The notes: generated from the letters alone by a model not told the origin. A DNA stretch of 64,000 nucleotides from an uncultured Chloroflexota bacterium (GCA_937974245.1 CALJKV010000023.1:19205-83204); one strand, 5' to 3'; numbered from the stretch's first letter, positions 1 through 8,821 are shown. Program-made: numbers and translations.

Positions 1-543
1 TACATTTCGCTGGAACATTACGAATTTGACTTCACGATGGTGCGTGGTCTGGGCTACTATACGGGGCCAATTTTCGAGACGATTATCACTGAGCCGAACC
101 TCGGCAGCATCACGGGCGGTGGGCGCTATGATGGCTTGATCGGCCTGTTCCGCCGCGAAAGTCTGCCGACAACCGGCACATCACTGGGGATCGAACGGAT
201 CATTGACCTGCTGGATACGCTCAACCTGTATCCGGCGGATTTGAATCGTACGGTGGTGCAGGTATTGGTCGCCATTGTTGATGAAAGCTGCCGCACCGAA
301 GCGACTCGGCTGGCTGCTGAACTACGGTCACAGGGTGTTGCTACCGAATTCTATATGAATGACCAGGCCAAACTCGGTAAGCAGATGGGGTATGCCAATC
401 GCAAAGGCATTCCGCTGGTGGCAATTGTCGGGCCGGAAGAAATCAGCGCCGGGCAGGTCAAGCTCAAGCACATGGGCAGCGGCGATGAACACATAACGAC
501 CCGTGAGGCCGTTGCCGCCAATGTGCGCGAATTACTGAAATAG
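1..543 (+). CDS. hisS: Histidyl-tRNA synthetase, C-terminal part
   Basis: This is the 3' end of a class II histidyl-tRNA synthetase, which charges tRNA-His in the cytoplasm. The reading frame is open from the first base, so the gene starts outside the window. The visible part carries the histidine-binding motif RGLGYYTGPIFE (usually RGLDYYTG.vFE), the GGGRYDGL motif and motif 3 around GIER. These are followed by an anticodon-binding domain of about 95 residues that begins near VQVLVAIV and ends at LKHMGSGDE...LLK. The ATG at 37 lies inside the conserved motif and is not the start. About 180 residues are visible of a usual 420 or so. Confidence 0.95.
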   Translation, partial: YISLEHYEFDFTMVRGLGYYTGPIFETIITEPNLGSITGGGRYDGLIGLFRRESLPTTGTSLGIERIIDLLDTLNLYPADLNRTVVQVLVAIVDESCRTEATRLAAELRSQGVATEFYMNDQAKLGKQMGYANRKGIPLVAIVGPEEISAGQVKLKHMGSGDEHITTREAVAANVRELLK

Positions 544-684
544 CCTCCTTGCATCACTTTCCTCAACCAACCGGTAAGGGCAGCAGCGTCTGTCCTTTTT
601 GTTTGTGTATTCACCTTATCACCTGTACTTCCTGCCAGTAGGCTGGTGAACCAAAGGCCAGCGACTGGCTGCCGCCAGGGATGC

Positions 685-690
685 TATAAT
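685..690 (+). promoter_or_regulatory. Putative -10 box of the two-component operon
   Basis: A perfect TATAAT lies 33 bases before the start of the histidine kinase gene. No good -35 hexamer is found at 16-18 bases upstream, so the assignment rests on the -10 box and its position only. Confidence 0.4.
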
Positions 691-723
691 CAAATGGCAG
701 CGTGCAATGTCTGAGGATTCCTG

Positions 724-1896
724 ATGGGCGCAAGGCTCAAGCCAGAAACCGATACCGAAAAACTACGGCGGCGCAACCGTGAACTCTCGATTCTGAACAC
801 GATTGCCCGCGCTATGAATCAGGAGGTTGACCTGCTCCGTGCCTTGAGTACCGCCCTCACGCATGTCGCTGACCTGTTTGACCTCAAAACAAGCTGGATC
901 TTCCTGGTGGATCCCGAGGGGAAATCGTACCTGGCCGCTGCTCAGAACCTGCCGCCAGCGCTGGCAGATCACCCGCGTCGCATGGCGGGAGACTGTTCAT
1001 GCTTGAACAACTATGATGACGGCACGCTGGTGAAACCCGAGAATATCACCTGTACCCGCCTCGAAAACCTGATGGTCGGCACCGCCGGGCTGCGCCAGCA
1101 CGCCAGTATCCCGTTAACGACCCATGACGGTGCCAAGCTGGGCGTGCTCAATGTTGCCAGCACTGATTGGGGAGACCTTTCCGACGATGACTTACAACTT
1201 CTCTACCTGGTAGGCGATTTGCTGGGCATCGCCATCGAGCGCGGACGCTTATTCAGCAAGAGTGCCGAATTGGGAGCGATAGAAGAGCGTAACCGCCTGG
1301 CCCGTGAAATTCATGACACACTGGCACAGGGACTTTCCGGTATCGCGCTGCACCTGGAAACAGTTGATGCTTTACTGGAATCCGGGACAGCGCTGGAAAA
1401 CATTCGGGCAATTGTCACCCAGGCGTTGGGACTAACCCGTTCCAACCTGGAAGAAGCACGCCGCTCTGTGCTGGACTTGCGTGCGGCCCCACTGGAAGGA
1501 CGTACCCTGCCCGAAGCAATGGAAGAACTACTGGCAGAATGGGCATCCCGCCGCAAGATTGAGGCCGGTTTTGAGGTTGTGGGCAGCGCCCGCCCCCTGC
1601 CAGTACGGGTCGAAATCGGCCTGTACCGTATCTTGCAGGAAGCATTGACTAACGTAGGCCGCCATGCCCTGGCGCACCATCTCAATGTGCAACTGGTACT
1701 GCTACCCAACCAGGTAACCTTGGTTGTTGAAGATGATGGGCGCGGCTTTGAATCCGATCGTGTCCCCAAAAACCGATTTGGGCTGATCGGGATGAATGAA
1801 CGCGCCCGGCTGCTTTCCGGCCATCTGGAACTATGCAGCACACCAGGGGAAGGGACACGATTGGAAGTCAGAATACCACTGGAGACGCTCTCATGA
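724..1896 (+). CDS. GAF-domain sensor histidine kinase (LiaS/NarX-type, HisKA_3)
   Basis: Soluble sensor kinase of 390 residues with no membrane segment. Residues about 20-180 form a GAF sensor domain, preceded by a short helix (ELSILNTIARAMNQ) typical of GAF linkers. The HisKA_3 dimerisation domain follows, with the H-box REIHDTLAQG and the predicted phospho-His near residue 197. The C-terminal HATPase_c domain has the N-box LQEALTNVGRHA, the G1 box DDGRGF and a G2-like box RFGLIGM. The stop overlaps the start of the response regulator (ATGA), so the two are translationally coupled and form a NarL/LiaR-type pair. The ligand is unknown; cysteines in the GAF domain (DCSCLNN, ITCTRLEN) could bind metal or sense redox, which is only a guess. 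Confidence 0.92.
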   Translation: MGARLKPETDTEKLRRRNRELSILNTIARAMNQEVDLLRALSTALTHVADLFDLKTSWIFLVDPEGKSYLAAAQNLPPALADHPRRMAGDCSCLNNYDDGTLVKPENITCTRLENLMVGTAGLRQHASIPLTTHDGAKLGVLNVASTDWGDLSDDDLQLLYLVGDLLGIAIERGRLFSKSAELGAIEERNRLAREIHDTLAQGLSGIALHLETVDALLESGTALENIRAIVTQALGLTRSNLEEARRSVLDLRAAPLEGRTLPEAMEELLAEWASRRKIEAGFEVVGSARPLPVRVEIGLYRILQEALTNVGRHALAHHLNVQLVLLPNQVTLVVEDDGRGFESDRVPKNRFGLIGMNERARLLSGHLELCSTPGEGTRLEVRIPLETLS

Positions 1897-2543
1897 GCCA
1901 GACAATTCGTATCATTGTGGCCGACGATCACCCAATTGTGCGCGATGGCCTGATTGCCATTCTCAGCACCCAGCCAGATTTTGAAGTCGTCGGCAAGGCG
2001 GGAAATGGCGTGGAGGCCGTCAAACTGGCTGAGTCATTGCAACCGGATGTGTTGCTGCTGGATCTGGAAATGCCGGATCTGGATGGTGTGGGCGTACTGC
2101 GCCGCCTGCGTGAAATCCATTCTGAGATTCGCGCCATCGTGTTCACAGCGTTTGATACTGATGAGCGCATTCTCGCGGCGGTAGAAGCCGGTGTGCAAGG
2201 GTACCTGCTGAAAGGCGCACCACGCGAGGAAATCTTCAACGCGATTCGTGTGGTCTATGCCGGGGGGTCGCTGCTCCAACCGGTTGTTGCTTCCAAATTG
2301 CTAAGACAAGTCAGCGGGGAAAACCAGCAGGGCGAGCTGTTTACCGAAAACCTGACCCCTCGTGAACAAGATGTTCTCAAACTGCTGGCACAAGGGCTGC
2401 AAAACAAGGAAATTGCTGCCGAACTGGTTATCACTGAGCGCACCGTCAAATTCTATGTGAGTTCGATACTTGCCAAGTTAGGCGCGGGCAACCGCACTGA
2501 AGCCGTGACCATTGCAGTACAGCGTGGACTGGTCAAGTTGTAA
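1893..2543 (+). CDS. NarL/LiaR-family response regulator
   Basis: DNA-binding response regulator of 216 residues, partner of the kinase just upstream. The receiver domain has the acidic pocket ADD at residues 10-12, the phospho-acceptor Asp57 in LLLDLEMPD, Thr in VFTAFD and Lys in YLLKGAP. A LuxR/GerE helix-turn-helix covers about residues 150-212 (LTPREQDVLKLLAQG, NKEIAAEL, ERTVKFYVSSILAKLG). I chose the ATG at 1893 rather than the ATG at 1833. It gives the canonical N-terminus, overlaps the kinase stop by four bases and avoids 20 residues read from inside the kinase gene. Target genes cannot be deduced from the sequence. Confidence 0.93.
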   Translation: MSQTIRIIVADDHPIVRDGLIAILSTQPDFEVVGKAGNGVEAVKLAESLQPDVLLLDLEMPDLDGVGVLRRLREIHSEIRAIVFTAFDTDERILAAVEAGVQGYLLKGAPREEIFNAIRVVYAGGSLLQPVVASKLLRQVSGENQQGELFTENLTPREQDVLKLLAQGLQNKEIAAELVITERTVKFYVSSILAKLGAGNRTEAVTIAVQRGLVKL

Positions 2544-2671
2544 CCCGCTCTTTGGTACAGCCCCAATCTGGTCTTTTGTCCGGCACGATATGTCCACTTG
2601 CCTGATGTGCGATGGGCATATTTTGTTGGATAGTGAGGGCAATAGGGCAAACACAATACAGGAGCCGACTC

Positions 2672-3052
2672 ATGCAGTCACGTAAATTGAGTATCACGTT
2701 TCACGCCCAGGATTTTGACCGGACTCTGGCGTTCTTTCAGGACACGTTAGGGTTGTCACTCAAACATAGCTGGAACGAACCCGATGGCCGGGGAGCGATC
2801 TTCGCGGCTGAGGATACCGCTGAGGTGGAGTTCTTTGGCGCACCAGAAGGACAGCCGCAGACCGCACCTCCGCCCGCCAATGTCAATATCGCCTTTCAGG
2901 TGAATGATGTAGATGCCCATTATGCTCGACTGCTCGATGCCGGGGTGACACTGGTTGAAACCATTGGAGATCGTCCCTGGGGGAATCGTTCGTTTGGCAT
3001 TCAATCGCCCGATGGGCTGAATATATGGATATTCAGCGATATAGCGAACTGA
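2672..3052 (+). CDS. Glyoxalase/bleomycin-resistance-fold (VOC) protein
   Basis: Single-domain VOC protein of 126 residues. It begins with a strand and helix (LSITFHAQDFDRTLAFFQDTLGL) and has the paired beta-alpha-beta-beta-beta modules of the family, ending with the typical NRSFGIQSPDGLNIWIF. Members act as metal-dependent dioxygenases, isomerases or antibiotic-binding proteins, and the substrate cannot be read from the sequence. The ATG at 2672 has a good AGGAG ribosome-binding site, whereas the upstream ATG at 2612 has none. Fifteen bases separate it from the FMN reductase gene, so the two are probably co-transcribed. Confidence 0.85.
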   Translation: MQSRKLSITFHAQDFDRTLAFFQDTLGLSLKHSWNEPDGRGAIFAAEDTAEVEFFGAPEGQPQTAPPPANVNIAFQVNDVDAHYARLLDAGVTLVETIGDRPWGNRSFGIQSPDGLNIWIFSDIAN

Positions 3053-3066
3053 GGAAACAATTCACT

Positions 3067-3666
3067 ATGACACTGAACAAACACCTTCACATTGTTGGCA
3101 TCGGCGGCACACTCCGCAAACCATCCACCAGCCTGTTGGCACTGCAAGCAGCACTCAGCGCCGCTGAAGCCAGTGGTGCCATGACCACGCTGCTCGACCT
3201 GCGAACACTCAATCTGCCAATGTATAACCCGGAAGTGGATTACCTTGACTATTCCGGCAACGTACATCAGTTTATTAAAACGGTACGCCAGGCCGATGGT
3301 TTGCTCATCAGCACGGCTGCCTATCATGGTTCGCTGGCCGGCGTGACGAAAAACGCACTGGACTTGCTGGACTTCCTGCCCAGGCGAGACGGCGAATCGT
3401 ACCTGCATAATGTGCCCGTCGGCCTGATTGCAACAGCAGGCGGTGACCAGGCAGCAGTCAACACGATCAGTGCGCTGGTGCAAATTGTTCACTCATTACG
3501 TGGAACTGCGCTACCACTAGCCGTGCCCATTCACAACGCAAAATCAGCCTTTTCACAGGATGGTCATATCACGGATACAAAAGTCACTGTACGCCTGGGC
3601 AAACTCGGACAGCTGATCGTAGAAACGGCAGGGCGCTTTCGCACAAAACCGGCGGGTGTTGGGTAG
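3067..3666 (+). CDS. NAD(P)H-dependent FMN reductase (flavodoxin fold)
   Basis: A protein of 199 residues from the NADPH-dependent FMN reductase family, flavodoxin-like. The N-terminal strand HIVGIGGTLRKPSTS is the phosphate-binding loop. The central segment has AYHGSLAGVTKNALDLLDFL, the usual flavin-binding loop 'S.yhgs..g..KnalD'. The start at 3067 gives a normal N-terminus; an upstream ATG at 3025 would read back into the VOC gene. The enzyme reduces flavin or quinones with NAD(P)H in the cytosol. Its position behind a glyoxalase-fold gene suggests a small detoxification or redox operon, which is an inference. Confidence 0.85.
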   Translation: MTLNKHLHIVGIGGTLRKPSTSLLALQAALSAAEASGAMTTLLDLRTLNLPMYNPEVDYLDYSGNVHQFIKTVRQADGLLISTAAYHGSLAGVTKNALDLLDFLPRRDGESYLHNVPVGLIATAGGDQAAVNTISALVQIVHSLRGTALPLAVPIHNAKSAFSQDGHITDTKVTVRLGKLGQLIVETAGRFRTKPAGVG

Positions 3667-3718
3667 TTCTCAAGTATTCACAAGCTGTGTAAGCAACGGA
3701 CACCCTGCGATACCGTGT

Positions 3719-4402
3719 CTATATGGTCACGCTGCGCGGCACGCCGGTACGCGCTTCAATTACGATGTTACGCAGCAGCCGGCCACGCTCGCGAATTTTC
3801 TCTACCGGCCAGGTGCCGTCTCCGGTCAGCCAGTCGGCCATACCGCAGCAAACCGCGCCACTGCTCAAAAACTGTGGCACATTCGTGTCATTCATGCCAC
3901 CATTACACATAAAACTCATGTGGTTCAGTGGGCCACGAATCGCTTTGAAATATCCCAATCCTAACGCGCCTATTGGGAAAATCTTCAACAGTTTGACTCC
4001 CAGCGCCCAGGCGTCCACGCATTCTGTCGGTGTCATCACGCCGGGTGCGACCAACACATCAGCCGCCAGCGCCGTTTTCACTACACCTGTGTTGAAGGCC
4101 GGCGATACGATAAAATCCGCCCCGGCATCCAGCACGCGCTGCGCCGTTTCTACATCCAGCACTGTGCCCATGCCCACACAGGCCAAATCGCCATACTCGC
4201 GTTTGGTGGCCTGCATCGCCTCTATAGCACGTTCCGAATTCATGGTGAATTCAAACACGTTGATCTCGGATTCGATCAGAGCTGCTGCCACCGGCAGAGC
4301 AACCGATGGCGGAAAAGCGCCGCGCATACCTGCCATCAGGGCACTGCGCTCGATATGTACATAGGCTGTCTGACTATCCACTTTTTTGCTCCTTATCGAC
4401 AT
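3719..4402 (-). CDS. KDPG/KHG-type class I aldolase
   Basis: A protein of 227 residues from the Eda family, which cleaves 2-keto-3-deoxy-6-phosphogluconate or related keto acids to pyruvate and an aldehyde. The TIM-barrel marks are present: the glutamate in VFEFTMNS, the GMGTVLD loop, AGADFIVSPAFN, APGVMTPTE, and the Schiff-base lysine in VKLLKIFPIGALG. The phosphate-binding loop reads MCNGGMNDTN instead of the usual PTGGI, so the substrate may not be KDPG itself. It is a single gene converging on the FMN reductase gene and divergent from the lipoprotein gene at 4485. Relatives annotated as 2-dehydro-3-deoxy-6-phosphogalactonate aldolase are an alternative. Confidence 0.85.
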   Translation of the reverse strand: MSIRSKKVDSQTAYVHIERSALMAGMRGAFPPSVALPVAAALIESEINVFEFTMNSERAIEAMQATKREYGDLACVGMGTVLDVETAQRVLDAGADFIVSPAFNTGVVKTALAADVLVAPGVMTPTECVDAWALGVKLLKIFPIGALGLGYFKAIRGPLNHMSFMCNGGMNDTNVPQFLSSGAVCCGMADWLTGDGTWPVEKIRERGRLLRNIVIEARTGVPRSVTI

Positions 4403-4436
4403 TACCGCTCATGATGCACCCCTATTGTATCCCGGT

Positions 4437-4442
4437 TATAAT
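4437..4442 (+). promoter_or_regulatory. Putative -10 box of the lipoprotein gene
   Basis: TATAAT lies 43 bases before the lipoprotein start at 4485. There is no recognisable -35 hexamer at the usual distance. Confidence 0.35.
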
Positions 4443-4484
4443 GGAACGTGTGATGATTTGCAATCAACCAGGGAGCAACACGCG

Positions 4485-5732
4485 ATGAAGCGTTTTTTTA
4501 TGGCAGCGACATTAGTCGTTTCGCTGGCGCTGGCGGCCTGCCAGCCACAAGCTGAGGAGGCGCTGCCCACCCTCATTGACCTGAACGGCACTGTAACCCA
4601 GCAAGCCGCGGAAACGGCAGCGGCTATCGCGCAACTGCCGCCCACTCGCGCACCGCTGCCCGCCACCTGGACACCCTCACAGCCGCCCGTACCAGCCACC
4701 GAATCCCCCGCAGTGATGCCATCTTCTACGCCGGAAGCGATAAATGATGGTTTCATCTATTATATCTTCAACAACGATTCAATTGTGCGCCTCTTCGCTG
4801 ACGGGTCGTTCGAGGATCTGATTCTCGTTGGGGATGCGCCCAGTGACCTGACCCTCGCACCGGACGGCTCCTTACTGGCATTCTCCGCTCAGGGCAACGG
4901 CAGCGCTCGCGAAGTATTCGTGTTAAGTCTGGATGGCAGTTACCGTCAGCAGGTTTCGTGTTTGGGCTACGCACGCATCATCCAACCGGTCTGGAGTCCC
5001 GATAGTCAAACGTTGGCGTTTGGTGCTTCCCAGACAGTGGATGGCCCGGTGAGCATCTTCACTGCCGACATCATTGGCAGCGGTCAATGCCCTGGCGGCA
5101 ACGGCCAGCAGGAGATTGCCCAGCTTGAGTATAGCCGCGTAAGTGACCTGGTCTGGGATACGGATGGCTCCCATGTTTACTTCACAATGGCGACTGAAGA
5201 ATATTCCCCAGCGGTGTACGCCATAGAGATCGCCAGCCGATCACTTTACCCACCGCTGACCATCCCCAATGGATATGGCCCGGACTTCAGCCCTGCGCCC
5301 GATCCGCAAAGTACGTGGTTGTACTACCTTAAGTCCTCGTATAAGCGGAATACAGGGCAAGTTGGTGGTGTGCTGTATCAACTTAACCGGGCAAACCTGA
5401 TACCGCCGATGGACGAGATTGAAGGCGCGGATTTCTTCGCTACCCGCCTGCGCTGGAGTGGGGATGGCGCGTATTTACTGATTGAAAGCGCCAATGCGGT
5501 ATTCCTCCTGGATCGAGTTACCAACACATCGGTTGAACTGGCGCGTGACACGGTGTTCCCGCCCCAGGCGGCGATTGGCCCAGGCAATGCAGCCGTGGTT
5601 TATGTCAATGGCGGCGGAGACGATCCCAGCATCCAGCAGATTTACCGGGTGAGCCGTACCGGTGAAAACTCGTTGCAGCTCACGTTTCATGGGGGAGGGA
5701 GCATCAGCTATCCGGTTTGGGCGGCGAATTAA
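4485..5732 (+). CDS. Lipoprotein with TolB/WD40-like beta-propeller
   Basis: Exported lipoprotein of 415 residues. The signal peptide MKRFFMAATLVVSLALAAC ends in a lipobox (ALAAC). A low-complexity Pro/Thr/Ala linker of about 70 residues follows, typical of Chloroflexota surface lipoproteins. The body has repeated propeller blades with the TolB/PD40 signature: SPDSQTLAFG, WDTDGSHVYF, WSGDGAYLLIE and a closing PVWAAN. Such proteins sit on the outer face of the membrane and usually mediate protein contacts. The start at 4485 was chosen for the signal peptide; the frame is open back to 4386 but has no signal sequence there. Its mature N-terminus (CQPQAEEALPTL) resembles that of the lipoprotein at 19879-20652. 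Confidence 0.85.
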   Translation: MKRFFMAATLVVSLALAACQPQAEEALPTLIDLNGTVTQQAAETAAAIAQLPPTRAPLPATWTPSQPPVPATESPAVMPSSTPEAINDGFIYYIFNNDSIVRLFADGSFEDLILVGDAPSDLTLAPDGSLLAFSAQGNGSAREVFVLSLDGSYRQQVSCLGYARIIQPVWSPDSQTLAFGASQTVDGPVSIFTADIIGSGQCPGGNGQQEIAQLEYSRVSDLVWDTDGSHVYFTMATEEYSPAVYAIEIASRSLYPPLTIPNGYGPDFSPAPDPQSTWLYYLKSSYKRNTGQVGGVLYQLNRANLIPPMDEIEGADFFATRLRWSGDGAYLLIESANAVFLLDRVTNTSVELARDTVFPPQAAIGPGNAAVVYVNGGGDDPSIQQIYRVSRTGENSLQLTFHGGGSISYPVWAAN

Positions 5733-5737
5733 ACCGG

Positions 5738-6202
5738 CTAGCGCCGCAGTGTGGCAGCCAGACGGTCTGGAGAGAGCAGTAATTCCAGGCCGTCGTTGAT
5801 GTCGCGCACCAGGACATCAGCGGCAGTCAGCAGCGCAACGGCGATGCCTTCCCCGCCCAGTACTGCGATACGCAGCCCGGCAGCCTGAAACATGGCGGCA
5901 TCATTCGCGCCATTGCCAAAAGTGGCAACTGTTTTTCCGCCTAATGCCAGCACATGCGCAGCTTTTTCGGGCGCGCCGTGCGTAATGATGGTGGCGGTAA
6001 TGCCCAGGATAGCATCAATCTCTTTTTGTTTGCCATGTGTATCGGCGGTCAACAGGTGAACCTGACACTGTTCTCGCAGCTGGCCTAACCGTTCCTTAAC
6101 CCCTGGGAGCAGCACGCCGTCCAGGGCAATGGTGCCGTTCACATCCAGTACAATATGTTCAATAGCGAGAATATCCCGCCCTGGTACAACAATTTCAATC
6201 AT
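5738..6202 (-). CDS. Small HAD-superfamily protein (soluble P-type-ATPase-like)
   Basis: A cap-less HAD-fold protein of 154 residues. Motif I reads VLDVNGTIALDG: the nucleophile Asp is present, but the second acidic residue of the DxD pair is replaced by Asn. Motif II is LLTADTHG, motif III the lysine in APEKAAHV, and motif IV FGNGANDAAMF. This pattern matches small soluble proteins related to the phosphorylation domain of P-type ATPases. Loss of the second Asp is expected to weaken phosphatase activity, so it may bind a ligand or hydrolyse slowly. The start at 6202 follows a GAGGGG site. It is convergent with the propeller lipoprotein gene. Confidence 0.75.
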   Translation of the reverse strand: MIEIVVPGRDILAIEHIVLDVNGTIALDGVLLPGVKERLGQLREQCQVHLLTADTHGKQKEIDAILGITATIITHGAPEKAAHVLALGGKTVATFGNGANDAAMFQAAGLRIAVLGGEGIAVALLTAADVLVRDINDGLELLLSPDRLAATLRR

Positions 6203-6267
6203 GTTTTCCCCTCAGGCAGCCAGTAAGTCCGATAGATCACGAGCCGTGACATAGACCGTCGTGATGC

Positions 6268-7449
6268 TCAGGGTTTTCCCTGTATATTCACAATATAATT
6301 GACCGGCTCGCCGCCCATTTCCGGCACGATAATCTGAAATGGCGCGGTTTCTCCCGCCATCAAGGGGGACAGCGCCATTTCAGTGTACCCCGCTGCGATG
6401 ACATTCTGTGCGCTGTCAAACACGCTGGCAACTACCCGGATGTTGCGTACCGGCTCGTTGCTGGTATTGGTGACGGTGCCACGAATAACGAGCTGGCCGT
6501 CGGCGGTGAAGGCGGATTCGTCCATCCAGGTCAGTTCATCCGGCCCATAGATGACGGCATTTACATCCGTTTGCCAGGTGTCATCCCCCACGACCAGGTC
6601 ATAAGTGACGGCGGCTCCGGGCTGCCCCTGGCCGAAACGCAGGCTGAACGGCGCGAACTCGCCTGGCGCAATACGATAGCTCATGACCGTATCCATTGCT
6701 TCCGCCAATACTATGCCATCAACCGATTTCAGAACGGCGCGAACCGGCAGATTAGTCGCCGGAGTCGTGCCATAGTTCGCCACTTCCCCGGTGACAAAAA
6801 ATACGCCATCGGGAGTCGTCCAGGTTGTCAAATGCAGAATATCTAATCCGGCACGGGTAATAAAAACCAGTGCGCCGGGGTCCACCGCCTGTAGGGATGC
6901 CGGGGCACTGATCGTAAACGTGTTGGCGATCATCTGTAGCTGCGCCAGTTGTGCTGTGTCTACATCACGCGGTAACCGCACTTCGACCAATCCCACCAAT
7001 GTCCCGGCGGCCTGAATGAACGTATTCACTTGTTCAGTATAACCGCCTGGCGACTGATATAGTCCAGTCAAACGCCAACTCCCATCACCCATTGCCTGCC
7101 GGCTTTGTTCGCTATAATGGGCTGCATCAGGGTGCAGTTCCGATTGGTAGCGATCCATGATGTCGCCCAGGGTGGACGAATCCACAGCGCGACCGAGGTT
7201 GGCAACCGTGAAGCTGATAACCGGCTCATTATCATGCGGCCTGGAAAAAGCCGCCGCTGCCAGTGTGGTGGTATGTACGGCAGTCACCGGCCAGTTGCGC
7301 GGCATATCCACCGTGAACGCGCCGCTGGGATGCGTGTAACCCATCAATGATGTATCTGGCGGCGGGGCGGTCGGCGCAAATACGACAGCACCACTGCTGC
7401 AACCCGCTAATAATAGGGCAACACTCATTAGCAAAATCAGACTTCGCAC
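6268..7449 (-). CDS. Lipoprotein with FxLYD-like domains
   Basis: Exported lipoprotein of 393 residues. From a GTG start at 7449 the signal peptide reads VRSLILLMSVALLLAGC, with lipobox LLAGC and a GGAAG site just upstream; the frame extends to an ATG at 7506 with a less plausible N-terminus. The first 150 residues of the mature protein (GYTHPSGAFTVDMPRNW...) resemble PsbP/LpqN-like lipoprotein domains. The second half has two immunoglobulin-like FxLYD modules (VFFVTGEVANYGTTPATNLPV and LVIRGTVTNTSNEPVRNIRV). It probably sits on the cell surface with a structural or binding role; no enzymatic motif is seen. Confidence 0.75.
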   Translation of the reverse strand: MRSLILLMSVALLLAGCSSGAVVFAPTAPPPDTSLMGYTHPSGAFTVDMPRNWPVTAVHTTTLAAAAFSRPHDNEPVISFTVANLGRAVDSSTLGDIMDRYQSELHPDAAHYSEQSRQAMGDGSWRLTGLYQSPGGYTEQVNTFIQAAGTLVGLVEVRLPRDVDTAQLAQLQMIANTFTISAPASLQAVDPGALVFITRAGLDILHLTTWTTPDGVFFVTGEVANYGTTPATNLPVRAVLKSVDGIVLAEAMDTVMSYRIAPGEFAPFSLRFGQGQPGAAVTYDLVVGDDTWQTDVNAVIYGPDELTWMDESAFTADGQLVIRGTVTNTSNEPVRNIRVVASVFDSAQNVIAAGYTEMALSPLMAGETAPFQIIVPEMGGEPVNYIVNIQGKP

Positions 7450-7600
7450 GATGCTTCCTTCTCGGTTGTACGGCTCGCTCACTGCTTTCCTCACACAGTA
7501 TAGCAAACCTGCGTAATCCGACCTATACTTACGCGCAGCGCATGTTATATGGTACTAACGTCCTACTATACGAATGCTGCCGGCAACCGTATGCTGTAAA

Positions 7601-7617
7601 GTGACAAAAAATGTCAC
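7601..7617. promoter_or_regulatory. Inverted repeat upstream of the four-cysteine gene
   Basis: GTGACA, five A residues, then TGTCAC form a perfect 6-bp inverted repeat 27 bases before the start at 7644. It has the look of a dimeric repressor or activator site. The spacing does not fit CRP/FNR. Confidence 0.4.
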
Positions 7618-7643
7618 ATTCATCTACCTGTAAGGATTGGCCT

Positions 7644-8006
7644 ATGTATACCAATAATGAACTCTTATTCCCACACCATGTTATCCCTACACTCAAAAAA
7701 CTGCGTGGCCCGGAGTGGGCAGCACTGGTAGAACGCATCACAAAACTACCCGAATGTCACGAAGAGACCCTGGCATTCATGCTCATGATGATCCGGCTCA
7801 ATGGCTGTATGGCCTGCGAGACCGATAGCTACCGGGCGATGCGGGGATGCGCCGCCTGCGCCATCCAAACACTGCGCCGCTACAAGGGCGATGATTCCGA
7901 GTTACTGGAATTCTTTGACAATGCCCTGGAAGATATTCGCAAATTCGCCGACGAAGGTCTGTCTATTGGGGTAGACCGCATTGGCAGTATCATCGAAATG
8001 CACTAA
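7644..8006 (+). CDS. Unknown protein with paired CxxC motifs
   Basis: I do not recognise this 120-residue protein. It is mostly helical, with no signal or membrane segment. Its striking feature is a helix carrying two CxxC pairs (CMAC and CAAC) ten residues apart, within NGCMACETDSYRAMRGC. Such a layout could bind zinc or an iron-sulfur cluster, or act as a thiol redox centre. It resembles AhpD/carboxymuconolactone-decarboxylase helices only loosely. The start at 7644 has an AAGGA site; the frame runs back to an ATG at 7611, which lies inside the inverted repeat. Only 24 bases separate it from coaX, so the two are likely co-transcribed. Confidence 0.6.
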   Translation: MYTNNELLFPHHVIPTLKKLRGPEWAALVERITKLPECHEETLAFMLMMIRLNGCMACETDSYRAMRGCAACAIQTLRRYKGDDSELLEFFDNALEDIRKFADEGLSIGVDRIGSIIEMH

Positions 8007-8030
8007 ACGCTAATCATAAGGGATTGTTTT

Positions 8031-8816
8031 ATGCTCCTGGCTTTTGACATTGGGAACACCAACATCCACATGGGTTTGTGGCAAAATAATACGTGGCGGT
8101 TATCCTGGCGGGCACGAACTGTCATTGACAAGATGCCCGATGAATACGCGGTACTGGTACGCAGTTTCCTGGATGGGGGCGAAATTGGCTTCAAGGCTAT
8201 CACCGGCGTTGCCATCAGCAGCGTTGTCCCCCCATTGACAGAAGTATTTGCCGAGTTGGTGCGTCGCTACATTGGTGTTGAGCCGTTGGTCGTCACCAGC
8301 AAAACCAATATCGGTGTGAAGATTGCTATTGACCAACCGGAACAGGCAGGTGCGGATCGCATCGTCAACGCGGCGGCAGTAGTGGCGCTGCATGGCGGCG
8401 GGCCGGCGGTCGTCGTGGACTTTGGCACCTCAACCAACCTGGATGTGGTTTCAGCGGAAAATGAGTATATCGGTGGCGCAATTGCTCCCGGTATCCGGGT
8501 CGCGCACGATTCGCTGGTCAGCCGTGCTGCCCGGCTGCACAAGGTAGACCTGGTGCCACCGCCCAACCCGATTGGCCGCAATACGATTCACGCGATGCAG
8601 TCTGGTATATTCTGGGGATATGTCGGTTTGATTGAAGGACTGGTCAACCGTACCAAAGCAGCTCTGGGCGACCCCAATCAGGTTAAAGTAATCGCGACAG
8701 GTGGCCTGGCGCCACTTTTTAACGCACATACCGACGTGCTGGATATGATCGCACCCGAACTCACGTTGGATGGGCTGCGTGTGATTTACGAACTCAATTA
8801 CCCAAACCGTGTTTAA
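8031..8816 (+). CDS. coaX: Type III pantothenate kinase
   Basis: Phosphorylates pantothenate with ATP, the first committed step of coenzyme A synthesis, in the cytosol. The 261-residue protein has the ASKHA-fold motifs of CoaX: the phosphate loop DIGNTNIHMG at the N-terminus, the Asp in QAGADRIVNA, DFGTSTNLDVV, GGAIAPGI and the adenosine motif VIATGGLAP near the C-terminus. The length is normal. It follows the four-cysteine protein gene closely and is followed by a stem-loop facing a convergent tRNA gene. Confidence 0.95.
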   Translation: MLLAFDIGNTNIHMGLWQNNTWRLSWRARTVIDKMPDEYAVLVRSFLDGGEIGFKAITGVAISSVVPPLTEVFAELVRRYIGVEPLVVTSKTNIGVKIAIDQPEQAGADRIVNAAAVVALHGGGPAVVVDFGTSTNLDVVSAENEYIGGAIAPGIRVAHDSLVSRAARLHKVDLVPPPNPIGRNTIHAMQSGIFWGYVGLIEGLVNRTKAALGDPNQVKVIATGGLAPLFNAHTDVLDMIAPELTLDGLRVIYELNYPNRV

Positions 8817-8821
8817 ACCAA

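Noticed and set aside
3723..4364. Plus-strand frame of 213 codons opposite the aldolase gene
   Set aside because: It is the shadow of a clear enzyme gene on the other strand and has no homology features.
7601..7617. CRP/FNR site before the four-cysteine gene
   Set aside because: The half sites resemble GTGA/TCAC, but the spacing is nine instead of six, so I list only an unnamed inverted repeat.
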